Assembly: GCF_023913735.1 (NCBI RefSeq)
Contig: NZ_JAMXBH010000004.1
Location: 175,240-239,239 of the forward strand
Source: Pseudarthrobacter raffinosi
GTDB lineage: Bacteria; Actinomycetota; Actinomycetes; Actinomycetales; Micrococcaceae
DNA length: 64,000 bases
Direction: 5' to 3'
Part shown: positions 1 to 8,295 of the stretch, piece by piece
Numbering within the stretch: the stretch's first letter is position 1
Layout: each line of letters opens with the position of its first letter
Translations under genes and position numbers: made by a program
Notes under the pieces: model-generated
Told to the model about the DNA's origin: nothing
What the model saw: the letters and a program-made list of their open reading frames with translations, nothing else
Databases searched by the model: none

Positions 1-2
1 GC

Positions 3-647
3 CGCGTTCCGGACGGGCTGCTCACTTATCTTCTGCAGGATCACTGGCTCTACGTGGCCACGTTCGCCGGCGGCGCCAGCAAGGTGGGCACGGCGTCCCA
101 CCTGAGGAAATGGAACCGGCTCGCGGAACAGGGAGCGGTGGTGGCACGGTACGTTGCCAGGGCGGAGGACGGCCGGGTGGTGCGGATCCTTGAGGACATG
201 GTGACGCGCGAGGCCGGGCTGGCGCAGCAGGTCCGCTCCGCCGCCAAAGCCGAGGCGCTGGCGGGGCCATTGCCAGCGGCCGCCCTGGACGGCATCAATG
301 AGCGGCACGCGGCCGCGGTCCGCACGCTGCTGGGCCAGGCCGCCGTCGACGGTTTCAGCCCAGAAGGTTGCAGCGCAGAAGGTTTCAGCATTGTGGACGA
401 ACTCTGGGTGCGGCCGGCGCAGGCGGCAGGGCTCTGTGCCCCAACGCCGCGCCACGCCTACCCGCATCCGTTGGAGCAGGGAAAGCACGGCTTCGGAATC
501 ACCGCGCTGAGCGGGACCAACGCCCTCGCCAGCCTGGCCGGAACGGACGCGGCGTTTGTGGTGAACCTTGGCCGGCTGGCTGCCCGGACAGTCGTCCTGG
601 GGGGCTTCGCCTCGGAGGTCCCGGCCGTGCAGGAATCGCTGTTCTGA
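3..647 (+). CDS. DUF2797 family protein (5' end outside window)
   Basis: The reading frame is open from the first bases of the window, so the true start lies upstream and at least 214 residues of the C-terminal part are present. A visible block reading HWLYVATFAGGASKVGTASH, followed by a conserved basic stretch, matches what I recall of the DUF2797 family, whose members have no assigned reaction. A first internal GTG at 54 exists, but the frame upstream of it (DHWLYVATF) already looks like the family core, so 54 is not the start. The protein has no signal peptide or membrane segment and is probably cytoplasmic. The next gene has its own promoter box at 658-663, so this gene ends its transcription unit or reads into the next. 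Family assignment is moderately sure; function is unknown. Confidence 0.6.
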   Translation, partial: RVPDGLLTYLLQDHWLYVATFAGGASKVGTASHLRKWNRLAEQGAVVARYVARAEDGRVVRILEDMVTREAGLAQQVRSAAKAEALAGPLPAAALDGINERHAAAVRTLLGQAAVDGFSPEGCSAEGFSIVDELWVRPAQAAGLCAPTPRHAYPHPLEQGKHGFGITALSGTNALASLAGTDAAFVVNLGRLAARTVVLGGFASEVPAVQESLF

Positions 648-657
648 ACGTGCTCGG

Positions 658-663
658 TAGACT
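658..663 (+). promoter_or_regulatory. -10 box TAGACT, leaderless start
   Basis: TAGACT lies exactly 6 nt upstream of the GTG at 670, and there is no Shine-Dalgarno sequence between them. This is the spacing expected when transcription begins at the start codon itself. The same arrangement recurs at many genes in this window. Confidence 0.5.
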
Positions 664-669
664 GTCACG

Positions 670-894
670 GTGCTCAAAGAATTCTGGGAGTCAGCGCCCA
701 CCTCGTACAAAGTCCTGGTCTTCGGCGCCATGGGCCTCATCGGCGTCGGGATCATCCTGAACCTGATCGGCAACACGTCCGGAAACCAGGGCCTGGCCAC
801 GGCTTCCCTGCCGCTGATCGGTCTCGGCCTCCTCCTGCACATCGCCGGGATCGTGGTGCGCGGCCAGACCATCCGGAAGAACCTCCGCAAGTAG
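670..894 (+). CDS. small two-helix membrane protein (DUF3188-like)
   Basis: A 74-residue protein with two hydrophobic segments, at about residues 13-35 (VLVFGAMGLIGVGIILNLIG) and 43-63 (ATASLPLIGLGLLLHIAGIV). It has short polar ends and a basic C-terminus (RKNLRK), which suggests an inner-membrane hairpin with the tail in the cytoplasm. It resembles the short DUF3188 proteins seen in Arthrobacter relatives, from memory. The GTG start is favoured because it begins the conserved-looking sequence and sits 6 nt after a TAGACT box, giving a leaderless mRNA. No function can be assigned. The next gene has its own -10 box, so this is probably a single-gene unit. Confidence 0.65.
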   Translation: MLKEFWESAPTSYKVLVFGAMGLIGVGIILNLIGNTSGNQGLATASLPLIGLGLLLHIAGIVVRGQTIRKNLRK

Positions 895-925
895 CCGGAA
901 TTCCGGGTGTCCGGGGGCAGACCGA

Positions 926-931
926 TAGGCT
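926..931 (+). promoter_or_regulatory. -10 box TAGGCT for the MaoC gene
   Basis: TAGGCT ends 7 nt before the ATG at 939 and no ribosome binding site intervenes. This is consistent with a leaderless transcript for the three-gene MaoC-MaoC-MFS unit. Confidence 0.45.
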
Positions 932-938
932 TGAGGCC

Positions 939-1406
939 ATGACTATCAATCCGGACCTGCAGGGCCGCAGCTACCCTGCCGCAGAGGTTTACGACGTCGG
1001 CCGCGAGAAGATCCGCGAGTTCGCCCGCGCCGTCAAGGCCACGCACCCAGCCCACTTCGACGTCGAGGCCGCCAAGGCCCTGGGGCACAAAGACCTGGTG
1101 GCACCACCCACGTTCGCCATCATCATCGCCCAGCGCGCCGATGCCCAGCTGATCGAGGATCCGGATGCCGGCATCGACTTCTCCCGCGTGGTCCACGCCG
1201 ACCAGCGCTTCATCCACCACCGCCCCATCTTTGCCGGCGACCGCCTGGTTGCCGAACTGCACGTTGACGGTGTCCGTGCCATGGGCGGCGGGGCCATGAT
1301 CACCACCCGCCAGGAAATTTTTGCCCTGACCGACGGCGGCAACGGGTCGCGCGAGGCAGTCGCCACCACCACGTCATCCATCCTCGTCCGCGGAGAGGGA
1401 CAGTAA
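939..1406 (+). CDS. MaoC-type dehydratase, N-terminal-domain subunit (HadA/HadC-like)
   Basis: 155 residues with the hot-dog-fold pattern of the MaoC N-terminal domain family. It has an N-terminal helix region (EKIREFARAVKATHPAHFD), the ALGHKDLVAPPTFAIIIAQRA stretch, and an FIHHRPIFAGDRL segment that binds the acyl chain in relatives. Such proteins are the non-catalytic or stabilising half of (3R)-hydroxyacyl dehydratases of fatty-acid synthase II type, and they pair with a catalytic MaoC subunit. That partner starts 2 nt downstream at 1409. In mycobacteria the equivalent hadABC genes lie beside tRNA-Trp/secE/nusG, and here that cluster is 27 kb away. In an organism with probable type I or mixed FAS the exact substrate is open. 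Confidence 0.8.
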   Translation: MTINPDLQGRSYPAAEVYDVGREKIREFARAVKATHPAHFDVEAAKALGHKDLVAPPTFAIIIAQRADAQLIEDPDAGIDFSRVVHADQRFIHHRPIFAGDRLVAELHVDGVRAMGGGAMITTRQEIFALTDGGNGSREAVATTTSSILVRGEGQ

Positions 1407-1408
1407 CC

Positions 1409-1846
1409 ATGAGCCCCAGCTTCCACGAACTCAGCGCCGGGCAGGATATCGGCAGCCGCACCATCGAGGTCACCCGCACCGACCTGGTCAAGTACGCCGG
1501 CGCCTCCGGCGACTTCAACCCCATCCATTGGAACGAAGCCTTTGCCACCGGCGTGGAACTGCCCGGCGTCATCGCCCACGGCATGTTCACCATGGGTGCC
1601 GCAGTGCAGCTGGTGACCGACTGGGCAGGCGACCCCGCCGCCGTCGTCGACTTCCAGACCCGTTTCACCAAGCCGGTCCTGGTCACGGACACCACCGGAA
1701 CCACGGACGCCGGAGCCACCATCGAGGTCAGCGGCGCCATTGGAAAGCTCGACGCCGATGCCGGCACCGCCCGCGTTGACCTCACCGTGGTTGCTGCCGG
1801 CCAGAAAGTGCTGATGAAGGCCCAGGCTGTCGTCAGGCTTTCATGA
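1409..1846 (+). CDS. MaoC family dehydratase, catalytic subunit (HadB-like)
   Basis: 145 residues containing the hydratase 2 motif. ASGDFNPIHWNEAFA supplies the Asp/His pair, with D at about residue 36 and H at about 41, and it is followed by GVIAHGMFTMGAAV. These residues form the active site that adds or removes water across the 2,3 double bond of acyl-thioesters. The start is 2 nt after the stop of the preceding subunit, so the two are co-translated and probably form a heterodimer. The downstream MFS gene starts 4 nt after this stop. Cytoplasmic. The family call is firm; the physiological acyl substrate is not visible from sequence. Confidence 0.85.
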   Translation: MSPSFHELSAGQDIGSRTIEVTRTDLVKYAGASGDFNPIHWNEAFATGVELPGVIAHGMFTMGAAVQLVTDWAGDPAAVVDFQTRFTKPVLVTDTTGTTDAGATIEVSGAIGKLDADAGTARVDLTVVAAGQKVLMKAQAVVRLS

Positions 1847-1850
1847 TCCT

Positions 1851-3125
1851 TTGACCGTCAACACAACTGCCTCGGCCGAGGTCACTGCCTGGCGCAATGC
1901 CGTGGTGGTTGCCTACGCCGGCAGCGGACTGGCCTTCGCGTCCTGGGTGTCCCGGCTTCCGGCGATCCGCGACGGGCTGGACCTGACCCCCGGCACTGTC
2001 GGTTTGCTGCTGCTGTGTATGACGCTGGGATCGTTCATCTCGGTGTCCGCGTCGGGGCTGATCGTGCTCCGCCTGGGTTCCAAACGGACCATCCGCGCCG
2101 GCGCCATCATGGTGGGCTGCGGCATGGCCATCACCGGATTTGGCACGTCGGTGCTGGCCACCCCGGGCGCGGTGGCCGTAGGTCTCGCCGTCATCGGATT
2201 GGGTTCCGCCAGCTGGAGTACCGCCTCCAACGTCGAGGGCGCCTCGGTGGAACGCGCGGTTGGCCGGCACATCATGCCCAGGCTCCATGGCGCGTTCAGC
2301 CTCGGCACCGTCGCAGGTGCAGGCCTTGGCGCGTGGGCCGCAGCCGCCTCCGTCCCGGTGTTTTGGCACCTGGCCGCGGCCGGCGTCGTGGTTGCCGTCT
2401 CGGTGACGACGGCGGCAGCCTGGTTCCGTGCGGATGTCACCCCCGTCGCGGGGGAACGGACCTATGTACCGGACAACTTCGAGGACCCGTTCACCGGCCC
2501 GATCCCCATTGTCACCGCCGGGGCGCCCGCTGACAGTGCCGGTGTCCCGCTGGACAACAAGCGCAAGATCGCGGAGGCATGGCGCGACCGGCGCACCCTG
2601 CTTCTCGGAGTCATGGTCCTGGGGCTTGCCTTGGCCGAAGGTGCAGCAGGGGACTGGGTGGCACTGGCCCTCGCCGACGGGCACGGCCAGACCGACGCCG
2701 CCGGAGCCGCCGGTTACGGGCTCTTCGTGACCTTCATGACCATCGGACGGTTCGCCGGCACTGTGGTCCTGGACCGTTTCGGCCGCGTTCCGGTGATGCG
2801 CTGGTGCGCCGCGCTGGCAGTGTCCGGACTCGGACTGTTTGTGTTTGCCCCCGTTCCCTGGCTCGCCTTTGTGGCCCTGGCCATCTGGGGACTCGGCGCC
2901 TCGCTGGGCTTCCCGGTGGGCATGTCCGCCGCCGCCGACGATCCCGCCAAGGCTGCGGCCCGCGTCTCCGTGGTCTCCACCATCGGCTACGGCGCGTTCC
3001 TGTGCGGGCCGCCGCTGTTGGGACTGCTGGCTGAACACGTAGGCATCCTGCACTCGCTGCTGGGCGTGATGGTGATGCTGGTAGCCACGTTCCTGCTCTC
3101 ACCGGTGGCCCGGAAGATTCCCTAG
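1851..3125 (+). CDS. MFS transporter (YbjJ-like)
   Basis: 424 residues with about twelve hydrophobic segments. A long hydrophilic loop in the middle (about residues 190-245, rich in P, D and T) divides two six-helix halves. The first loop after helix 2 shows the LRLGSKRTIRAG basic motif typical of MFS loop 2-3, and the second half repeats it as LDRFGRVPVMR. The overall layout recalls the YbjJ group of uncharacterised exporters. It starts with TTG 4 nt after the MaoC stop. An overlapping ATG at 1843 is in the wrong frame and terminates at once. Translational coupling in the MaoC-MaoC-MFS operon is likely, but nothing in the sequence reveals the substrate. Confidence 0.75.
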   Translation: MTVNTTASAEVTAWRNAVVVAYAGSGLAFASWVSRLPAIRDGLDLTPGTVGLLLLCMTLGSFISVSASGLIVLRLGSKRTIRAGAIMVGCGMAITGFGTSVLATPGAVAVGLAVIGLGSASWSTASNVEGASVERAVGRHIMPRLHGAFSLGTVAGAGLGAWAAAASVPVFWHLAAAGVVVAVSVTTAAAWFRADVTPVAGERTYVPDNFEDPFTGPIPIVTAGAPADSAGVPLDNKRKIAEAWRDRRTLLLGVMVLGLALAEGAAGDWVALALADGHGQTDAAGAAGYGLFVTFMTIGRFAGTVVLDRFGRVPVMRWCAALAVSGLGLFVFAPVPWLAFVALAIWGLGASLGFPVGMSAAADDPAKAAARVSVVSTIGYGAFLCGPPLLGLLAEHVGILHSLLGVMVMLVATFLLSPVARKIP

Positions 3126-3161
3126 CTCAGTTTGATGGCGTTTGATTCGGTTTGGTCTTGT

Positions 3162-3167
3162 TACGCT
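3162..3167 (+). promoter_or_regulatory. -10 box TACGCT deciding the murB start
   Basis: TACGCT is followed by 6 nt and then GTG at 3174, in frame with murB. No Shine-Dalgarno sequence is visible before the earlier in-frame TTG (3132) or ATG (3135). The box supports a leaderless start at 3174. Confidence 0.5.
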
Positions 3168-3173
3168 GGTTTG

Positions 3174-4241
3174 GTGACCCAGACAATGCTTTCTGCCCTG
3201 ACCACGGCCGCCGTCGGGGGCCCCGCCGGCAAATATGTTGAGGCCAGCACCGAGGCGGAGATCATCGACGCCGTCCGCACGGCGGACGCCGCGGGGGAGC
3301 AGGTCCTCATTATCGGCGGTGGCTCCAACCTCTTGATTTCCGACGACGGGTTCCCCGGCACCGTGATCAGGATCGCCTCGGAAGGGTTCACCGTCAACGC
3401 CGAGGACTCCTGCGGCGGCGTGGCCGTAGTGGTCCAGGCCGGCCACAATTGGGATGCCCTGGTGGAGCACGCCGTGCTGCATGCGTGGTCCGGCATTGAA
3501 GCACTTTCCGGCATCCCGGGGGCCACGGGCGCCACGCCCGTGCAGAACGTCGGGGCCTACGGCTCTGACGTCTCCCAGACCATCGCCGCGGTCCGCACCT
3601 GGGACCGGACCCGGAACGCGGTCCAGACGTTCACCAACTCCGAGCTGAAGTTCGGCTACCGCGATTCCATCCTGAAACAGACCACCGTCGAGGGCTCACC
3701 CCGCTACATCGTGCTGACCGTGGAATTCCAGCTGCCGCTGGGCCGGATGAGCGCGCCTATCCGCTACGCCGAACTGACCCGCTCCCTGGGCGTTGAAGCA
3801 GGCAAACGGGCGTACTCCAACGATGTCCGCCGGGAGGTCCTGCGGTTGCGGGGTTCCAAGGGCATGGTGCTGGACCCGGCCGACCGGGACACGTATTCCA
3901 CCGGCTCCTTCTTCACCAACCCGGTTGTGCCCGTGGACGTGGCGGCAACGCTGCCGGAGTCCGCACCGCAGTACCCCGCGGGGGCGGACGGGCTGGTGAA
4001 GCTGTCCGCAGCTTGGCTGATCGACCAGGCCGGATTCGGCAAGGGCTATGGCCTGGAGGAGGGCAGCGCCTCCGGCGGGCGGGCGTCACTGTCCACAAAA
4101 CACACGCTGGCCATCACCAACCGCGGCTCCGCCAGCGCGAAGGACATGCTGGCCATCGCGCGCGAGGTGCGTGCCGGCGTCGTCGAACGCTTTGGCATTG
4201 AACTCCACCCGGAACCGTTGCTCATCGGCCTGACGCTCTAG
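3174..4241 (+). CDS. murB: UDP-N-acetylenolpyruvoylglucosamine reductase
   Basis: MurB reduces the enolpyruvyl group of UDP-GlcNAc-enolpyruvate with NADPH and FAD to give UDP-N-acetylmuramate, an early cytoplasmic step of peptidoglycan synthesis. The frame shows the FAD-binding signature GGGSNLLISDDGFPGTV, the PGATGATPVQNVGAYGSDVS block, and GSFFTNPVV with the serine that protonates the substrate. It ends HPEPLLIGL with the conserved glutamate. With the GTG start at 3174 the protein is 355 residues and begins TQTMLSALTTAAVGGPA, aligning with the usual MurB N-terminus. The longer ORF from 3132 adds 14 residues that do not look like the family. A leaderless promoter box at 3162 supports the shorter start. 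It stands alone in the + direction and faces a leftward gene. Confidence 0.92.
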   Translation: MTQTMLSALTTAAVGGPAGKYVEASTEAEIIDAVRTADAAGEQVLIIGGGSNLLISDDGFPGTVIRIASEGFTVNAEDSCGGVAVVVQAGHNWDALVEHAVLHAWSGIEALSGIPGATGATPVQNVGAYGSDVSQTIAAVRTWDRTRNAVQTFTNSELKFGYRDSILKQTTVEGSPRYIVLTVEFQLPLGRMSAPIRYAELTRSLGVEAGKRAYSNDVRREVLRLRGSKGMVLDPADRDTYSTGSFFTNPVVPVDVAATLPESAPQYPAGADGLVKLSAAWLIDQAGFGKGYGLEEGSASGGRASLSTKHTLAITNRGSASAKDMLAIAREVRAGVVERFGIELHPEPLLIGLTL

Positions 4242-4261
4242 CGTTCAGCCCGTTGAAGGCA

Positions 4262-4771
4262 TCAGCCTGCTTGCGTGACCGGCGCCAGGCGCCCGTCAAC
4301 GGTGCCGATCAGCCGGACGTTCGTGGCCATGCCCAGCAGGGCGGCGGCCCAACCGGTCAGCGCCAAATATGGCCCCATAAACAGCCAGACCATAAGGCCC
4401 GGAACCGCCGGGTGGGTCGCGGCTGCAAGAATGCAGACCACCAAACCGATCACGGCGGTGGCATGGGCGAGGATCCAGAGCAGCCGGCCGCTGACGGGAT
4501 AGAGCTTCCAGTCACGGACAATGCGGACCTTGCCGCGGCCCACCCGGATACCGGGAAAAAGCACGACGTACCCTCCGCCCAGCGACAGGAACAGGGAAGG
4601 CAAGAGGAGTTCCAGGGGTGCCTCGCCGCCGCCTCCCGGGAATCCCAGGGGCTGGAAACCAATGGCCGGGGCCAGCCCGATGGCCACGCCGGCCAGGACC
4701 GATACGGTCCCTGCCACCAGCCATGCCTGTGTTCCGCGCGCGAACAATTGCCACAAACTCCCCAAAGTCAT
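4262..4771 (-). CDS. hypothetical four-helix membrane protein
   Basis: 169 residues with about four hydrophobic segments: near 15-35, 55-75 (ELLLPSLFLSLGGGYVVLF), 100-118 (LLWILAHATAVIGLVVCI) and 125-150. A charged loop GIRVGRGKVRIVRDWKLYP lies between helices 2 and 3. I do not recognise a family. It converges on murB with a gap of 20 bp and diverges from the gene at 4809 across only 37 bp. On the minus strand TAGGGT (4783-4778) lies 6 nt before the ATG, so a leaderless transcript is expected. Location is probably the cytoplasmic membrane; function is unknown. Confidence 0.6.
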   Translation of the reverse strand: MTLGSLWQLFARGTQAWLVAGTVSVLAGVAIGLAPAIGFQPLGFPGGGGEAPLELLLPSLFLSLGGGYVVLFPGIRVGRGKVRIVRDWKLYPVSGRLLWILAHATAVIGLVVCILAAATHPAVPGLMVWLFMGPYLALTGWAAALLGMATNVRLIGTVDGRLAPVTQAG

Positions 4772-4777
4772 GCTTAC

Positions 4778-4802
4778 ACCCTATCGGGCCAGGTCCTACG
4801 AT
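4778..4802. promoter_or_regulatory. divergent pair of leaderless -10 boxes
   Basis: The 37-bp gap between two divergent genes holds TAGGGT on the minus strand (4783-4778) and TACGAT on the plus strand (4797-4802). Each lies 6 nt from its start codon. Neither gene has a visible ribosome binding site. The -35 region of each promoter would lie inside the coding region of the other gene. Confidence 0.5.
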
Positions 4803-4808
4803 GAGGAC

Positions 4809-5906
4809 ATGGCAGTGAACCGCGTAAGCCCCAAGGTGCTGGGCAGGTTACGCCTGGCCTCTCAAGGACTGCTTGGCCCCGGACTCGGCTCCGTAGAGGG
4901 CGCGGTCCGCTGGATGACGGCCACGCAGGCTCAGGACCTGCAGGCCGCGCTCTGGGCCATCGGCCTCCGCGTTCCGGGCGCAGGTTTGACTGACGTGCGC
5001 GCCGCGCTGGACAGCGGAAGGGTGGTCCGGTCCTGGCCGATGCGCGGCACCCTGCACCTGGTCGCTCCCGGGGATCTGCGCTGGATGCTGGACCTCACCA
5101 CCGAGCGTCTTAGCCGCATCATTGCCGGCCGGCACCGGGAACTGGACATCACCTGGGCGGACATCGAGAAGTGCCGCGACGTTGCCTTGGAGCGGATTGC
5201 GGCCGGCGGTCCCGTGAGCCGGACCGAACTCTTCGAGGTGTTTGAGGCGGCCGGGCAGCCCACCACCGGCCAGCGGGGGATCCATATCCTGGGGACGCTG
5301 TGCCGGCACGCCTGGCTGGTTCAAGGGCCATTGGCCGGGAACCAGCAGCTGCTGGTGGCGTTCGATGACTGGATCCAGGTTTCGCGGGGCCTTGAGCGTC
5401 AGGAAGCGATCGCCGAGTTCATGCTGCGCTACTTCCGCAGCCACGGCCCTGCCACGGTCCGCGACTTCGCCTGGTGGACGCAGATTCCCCTGACCGACGT
5501 GCGGGCGGCGTTTGAGCTGGTCAGCGGCCAACTGGTGGAGCTGGAGTTCGCGGGCGTCCACTACTGGATGTCACCGGAGACTGCATCAATGCTCGACGAC
5601 GGTGTGCCCGGGCAGCGGTCCGTCCTCCTCTTGCCGGGCTTCGACGAGTTTGTGCTGGGCTACATGGACCGGAGCCTTGTGCTGGCCCCTGAGCACGCCA
5701 ACAAGATCGTCCCGGGCGGCAACGGAGTGTTCAAGAAGACCGTCGTGGCAGGGGGAGAGGTGATCGGCACGTGGGCGCGGGCCGGCACCGGCCGCAGTTC
5801 CGCCGTCGTGCCTGAACTCTTTGACGAATCCAAACCGCTTGGACCCGCTGCGCAGGCGGCGTTCAGCAAGGCCGCCGTACAGTGCCTCGCATTCCTGGAC
5901 AGCTAA
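4809..5906 (+). CDS. winged-helix DNA-binding protein, HTH_42 (AlkZ/YcaQ-like)
   Basis: 365 residues. The start at 4809 is chosen because TACGAT lies 6 nt upstream; the frame upstream of it is the antisense of the neighbour. The sequence shows features of the HTH_42 family of winged-helix proteins, which includes AlkZ/YcaQ DNA glycosylases: RGTLHLV in the first third (SWPMRGTLHLVAPGDLRWM), a central GPATVRDFAWW motif, and a C-terminal LLLPGFDEFVLGYMDRS block. A QAQ triplet at residues 40-42 (TATQAQD) recalls the catalytic Q-x-Q of AlkZ-type glycosylases that excise alkylated or crosslinked bases. That activity is an inference. The family is likely, but the repair role is not proven by sequence. 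Confidence 0.75.
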   Translation: MAVNRVSPKVLGRLRLASQGLLGPGLGSVEGAVRWMTATQAQDLQAALWAIGLRVPGAGLTDVRAALDSGRVVRSWPMRGTLHLVAPGDLRWMLDLTTERLSRIIAGRHRELDITWADIEKCRDVALERIAAGGPVSRTELFEVFEAAGQPTTGQRGIHILGTLCRHAWLVQGPLAGNQQLLVAFDDWIQVSRGLERQEAIAEFMLRYFRSHGPATVRDFAWWTQIPLTDVRAAFELVSGQLVELEFAGVHYWMSPETASMLDDGVPGQRSVLLLPGFDEFVLGYMDRSLVLAPEHANKIVPGGNGVFKKTVVAGGEVIGTWARAGTGRSSAVVPELFDESKPLGPAAQAAFSKAAVQCLAFLDS

Positions 5907-5941
5907 GCCAGGCCCCAATCGCCGCCCTGCCGAACACGGGC

Positions 5942-5995
5942 GGCCCTGCCCCGCAAAAGCGGTGCGGGGCAGCACCGTTCCTGCGGGGCAGGGCC
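5942..5995. repeat. 13-bp inverted repeat with nested hairpin
   Basis: GGCCCTGCCCCGC (5942-5954) is repeated in perfect inverse at 5983-5995. The 28-nt loop itself contains CGGTGC and GCACCG (5960-5965 and 5972-5977) around GGGGCA. It begins 35 bp after the stop of the HTH_42 gene and could be its terminator, although no T-run follows. The rest of the 225-bp gap before 6131 shows no gene. Confidence 0.6.
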
Positions 5996-6130
5996 GTTCA
6001 AGCGGCGGGTGGCAAGCGGGGAGGCAGCGCAGGATGCCGGAAGAAGCGGATGCGGGTATTGCTGCCGGGGTTGTCCACATAACGTGGCTGCGATCTACCC
6101 GGGCCAGCACTCGTCCGAGAACCTTGGACC

Positions 6131-7294
6131 ATGAATGGCGACAAAATCCGTGTGCTCCTGGATGTGCGCTGGCCGGCCTTCCCCGTTGCCTCCACGCAAC
6201 AGTTGGACGCGGCAGGGCTGGACGAGCGGGTCCTGACGGCGGCAGTCCGCCCCGGAACCATCCTGCGCCTTCGACGCGGAGCTTACGTCCGGAACGCTGA
6301 CTGGAAGAGAGCGGAGCCGTGGACCAGGGACGCCCTGCGGATCCAGGCGCACTTCCTGTCCACCGGCGGGGCCTGCCGCTACAGCCATATCAGTGCCGCC
6401 AGGCTGCACGAGTGTCACGTCTGGGATGCCGGGCCCATGATCCACGTCACCACGGACTACGCCAACTCGACGAATAGTGCCGGCACGGACGTCCGCACCC
6501 ACCGGATGGACCTGCAACCCGTAGATGTGACAACGCTGTGGAGCATGGGTGGCAAAGAGATTCTGACCACCGGCATTGAACGGACCGTCCTGGACTGCGC
6601 CCGTATCCTGCCACTGGAGCAGGCAGCCGTGATCGGCGACCACGCGCTGCGCAAGGGAGCCGGGATCGACAGCATGCGGCAACTTCTGGACGTGGGACCG
6701 GTCAAACGCGGGAACCGGCGGGCGCTGGATCTGCTGGCGGCCCTGGATGGGCGGTCGGAATCGGTGGGGGAGACCCGGACCAGGCTGCTGCGATCATTCG
6801 ATCTGCACATGTTCATTCCGCAGTTCGAGATTCAGACGCCAAGTGGTCAATTCCGGGCAGACTTCGCGGATCCGCTAACCCGCATAGTGATTGAGTTTGA
6901 TGGCAGCGGCAAATACACCGACTACGGGCCCACGGAGGACGTGCTGCTCGCAGAGCGTCGCCGGGAGAACGCACTGATCGAAGAAGGCTGGCTGGTCCTT
7001 CGACTTGAGTGGAAGCACTTGGCGTATCCCGCAGAAGTGCGGCGCCGGAGCCGCGGGAGGTTACAGGTTCCCGGTGGCGATGTTGAGCATGCGGCGCAGC
7101 GGCTCGGCGGCGCCCCAGAGCAGCTGGTCGCCCACGGTGAAGGCGCTGATGTACTCCGGGCCCATTTCCATCTTGCGGATGCGGCCCACGGGGATGTCCA
7201 GGGTGCCGGACGCAGCCACGGGGGTCAGGCCCGCCATGGAGTCTTCCTTGGTGTTCGGGATGACCTTGGCCCACTCGTTGTCCTCGGCGAGTAG
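6131..7294 (+). CDS. AbiEi-like/DUF559 domain protein with abnormal 3' end
   Basis: The first ~100 residues ([33 protein letters not shown]) look like the AbiEi-type antitoxin N-terminal fold. A middle region carries [20 protein letters not shown]-terminal DUF559/Vsr-like nuclease-fold region has [15 protein letters not shown] and [19 protein letters not shown], where the Glu-x-Asp is the candidate metal site. The homologous part ends near codon 310 (about 7060). After AEVRRRSRG the frame does not stop but runs 234 bp into the antisense of asd, adding about 77 residues of apparently non-homologous sequence. The natural stop was probably lost by a deletion. Role is unknown: such proteins are scattered singly through actinobacterial genomes, and no toxin gene is adjacent. 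Confidence 0.6.
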   Translation: MNGDKIRVLLDVRWPAFPVASTQQLDAAGLDERVLTAAVRPGTILRLRRGAYVRNADWKRAEPWTRDALRIQAHFLSTGGACRYSHISAARLHECHVWDAGPMIHVTTDYANSTNSAGTDVRTHRMDLQPVDVTTLWSMGGKEILTTGIERTVLDCARILPLEQAAVIGDHALRKGAGIDSMRQLLDVGPVKRGNRRALDLLAALDGRSESVGETRTRLLRSFDLHMFIPQFEIQTPSGQFRADFADPLTRIVIEFDGSGKYTDYGPTEDVLLAERRRENALIEEGWLVLRLEWKHLAYPAEVRRRSRGRLQVPGGDVEHAAQRLGGAPEQLVAHGEGADVLRAHFHLADAAHGDVQGAGRSHGGQARHGVFLGVRDDLGPLVVLGE

Positions 7295-8203
7295 CTTCTC
7301 GATCTCGGACACGGAGAGGTCCTCGCGGAGCTTGAGGGTCAGCGCCTGCGAGTGCGAACGCATGGCCCCGATCCGGATGCACAGGCCGTCCATCATGATC
7401 CGGTTTTCGTCCGAGGTGCCCAGGATCTTGTTGGTTTCAACCCCGGCCTTCCACTCTTCCTTGGACTGGCCGTTCCCAAGGTCCGCGTCGATCCACGGGA
7501 TCAGGGAACCGGCCAGCGGCACGCCGAACTGGGTGGCGTCGATGTCGGTGCGCTGGTGGGCGAGGACCTTGCGGTCAATTTCCAGGATGGCCGACGCCGG
7601 GTCGTCCAGTTCCGAGCTGACCTCGGCATTGAGTGTGCCGAACTGGCTGAGCAGTTCGCGCATGTGCCGGGCGCCGCCGCCGGAAGCAGCCTGGTATGTC
7701 ATGGACGTGCCCCATTCAACGAGGCCGTTCTTGAACAGCCCGCCGAGGCCCATGAGCATGCAGGAAACGGTGCAGTTCCCGCCGATGAAGTCCTTGGTCC
7801 CGTTGACCAGGCCCTTGTCGATGACGTCGCGGTTGATCGGGTCCAGCACGATGATCGAGTCGTCGTTCATGCGCAGCGTGGAGGCGGCGTCGATCCAGAG
7901 GCCGTCCCAGCCGCGGCCACGCAGCTCGGTGTGCACGCGCTTGGTGTAGTCCCCGCCCTGGGCGGTGACAATAATGGGCAGCTTAGCCAGCGTGTCGACG
8001 TCGAACGCGTCCTCAAGCTTGCCGGCGGCGCCAGCGGCAGCACCGGCAATCGACGGGGCGGCACCTCCCGCGTTTGACGTGGAGAAGAACACCGGGTTGA
8101 TGTTGGCGAAGTCGCCCTCGTCCTGCATGCGCTGCATCAGGACGGAGCCGACCATGCCGCGCCATCCGACCAGGCCGACGGAGGGGGTAGCTGCTGTAGT
8201 CAT
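7061..8203 (-). CDS. asd: aspartate-semialdehyde dehydrogenase
   Basis: Asd reduces beta-aspartyl phosphate with NADPH to aspartate semialdehyde. That intermediate feeds lysine/diaminopimelate, threonine and methionine synthesis. The 380-residue protein shows the N-terminal NADP fold ([18 protein letters not shown]) and the [13 protein letters not shown] block with catalytic Cys144. [14 protein letters not shown] and a later [13 protein letters not shown] supply the substrate arginine and catalytic histidine. It resembles the long proteobacterial-type Asd rather than the short Gram-positive form. On the minus strand TAAACT lies 6 nt before the ATG, which suggests a leaderless mRNA. Its last 234 bp are overlapped antisense by the preceding rightward gene. 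No lysC is adjacent in this window. Confidence 0.93.
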   Translation of the reverse strand: MTTAATPSVGLVGWRGMVGSVLMQRMQDEGDFANINPVFFSTSNAGGAAPSIAGAAAGAAGKLEDAFDVDTLAKLPIIVTAQGGDYTKRVHTELRGRGWDGLWIDAASTLRMNDDSIIVLDPINRDVIDKGLVNGTKDFIGGNCTVSCMLMGLGGLFKNGLVEWGTSMTYQAASGGGARHMRELLSQFGTLNAEVSSELDDPASAILEIDRKVLAHQRTDIDATQFGVPLAGSLIPWIDADLGNGQSKEEWKAGVETNKILGTSDENRIMMDGLCIRIGAMRSHSQALTLKLREDLSVSEIEKLLAEDNEWAKVIPNTKEDSMAGLTPVAASGTLDIPVGRIRKMEMGPEYISAFTVGDQLLWGAAEPLRRMLNIATGNL

Positions 8204-8209
8204 TCGTCC

Positions 8210-8215
8210 AGTTTA
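8210..8215 (-). promoter_or_regulatory. -10 box TAAACT for asd
   Basis: On the minus strand TAAACT is followed by GGACGA and then the asd ATG, the same 6-nt spacing as the other leaderless genes here. Confidence 0.5.
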
Positions 8216-8295
8216 GACGCCGGATCGCGCAGGGCGCAGTCGGTTACGTCACCCGCGCGGGGATGCGTACGAGCGGCGTGCGGGGGAAACAGGCG

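Noticed and set aside
1833..3053. 406-codon antisense open frame opposite the MFS gene
   Set aside because: Low-complexity His/Gly/Gln/Arg composition, and the true membrane protein is clear on the other strand.
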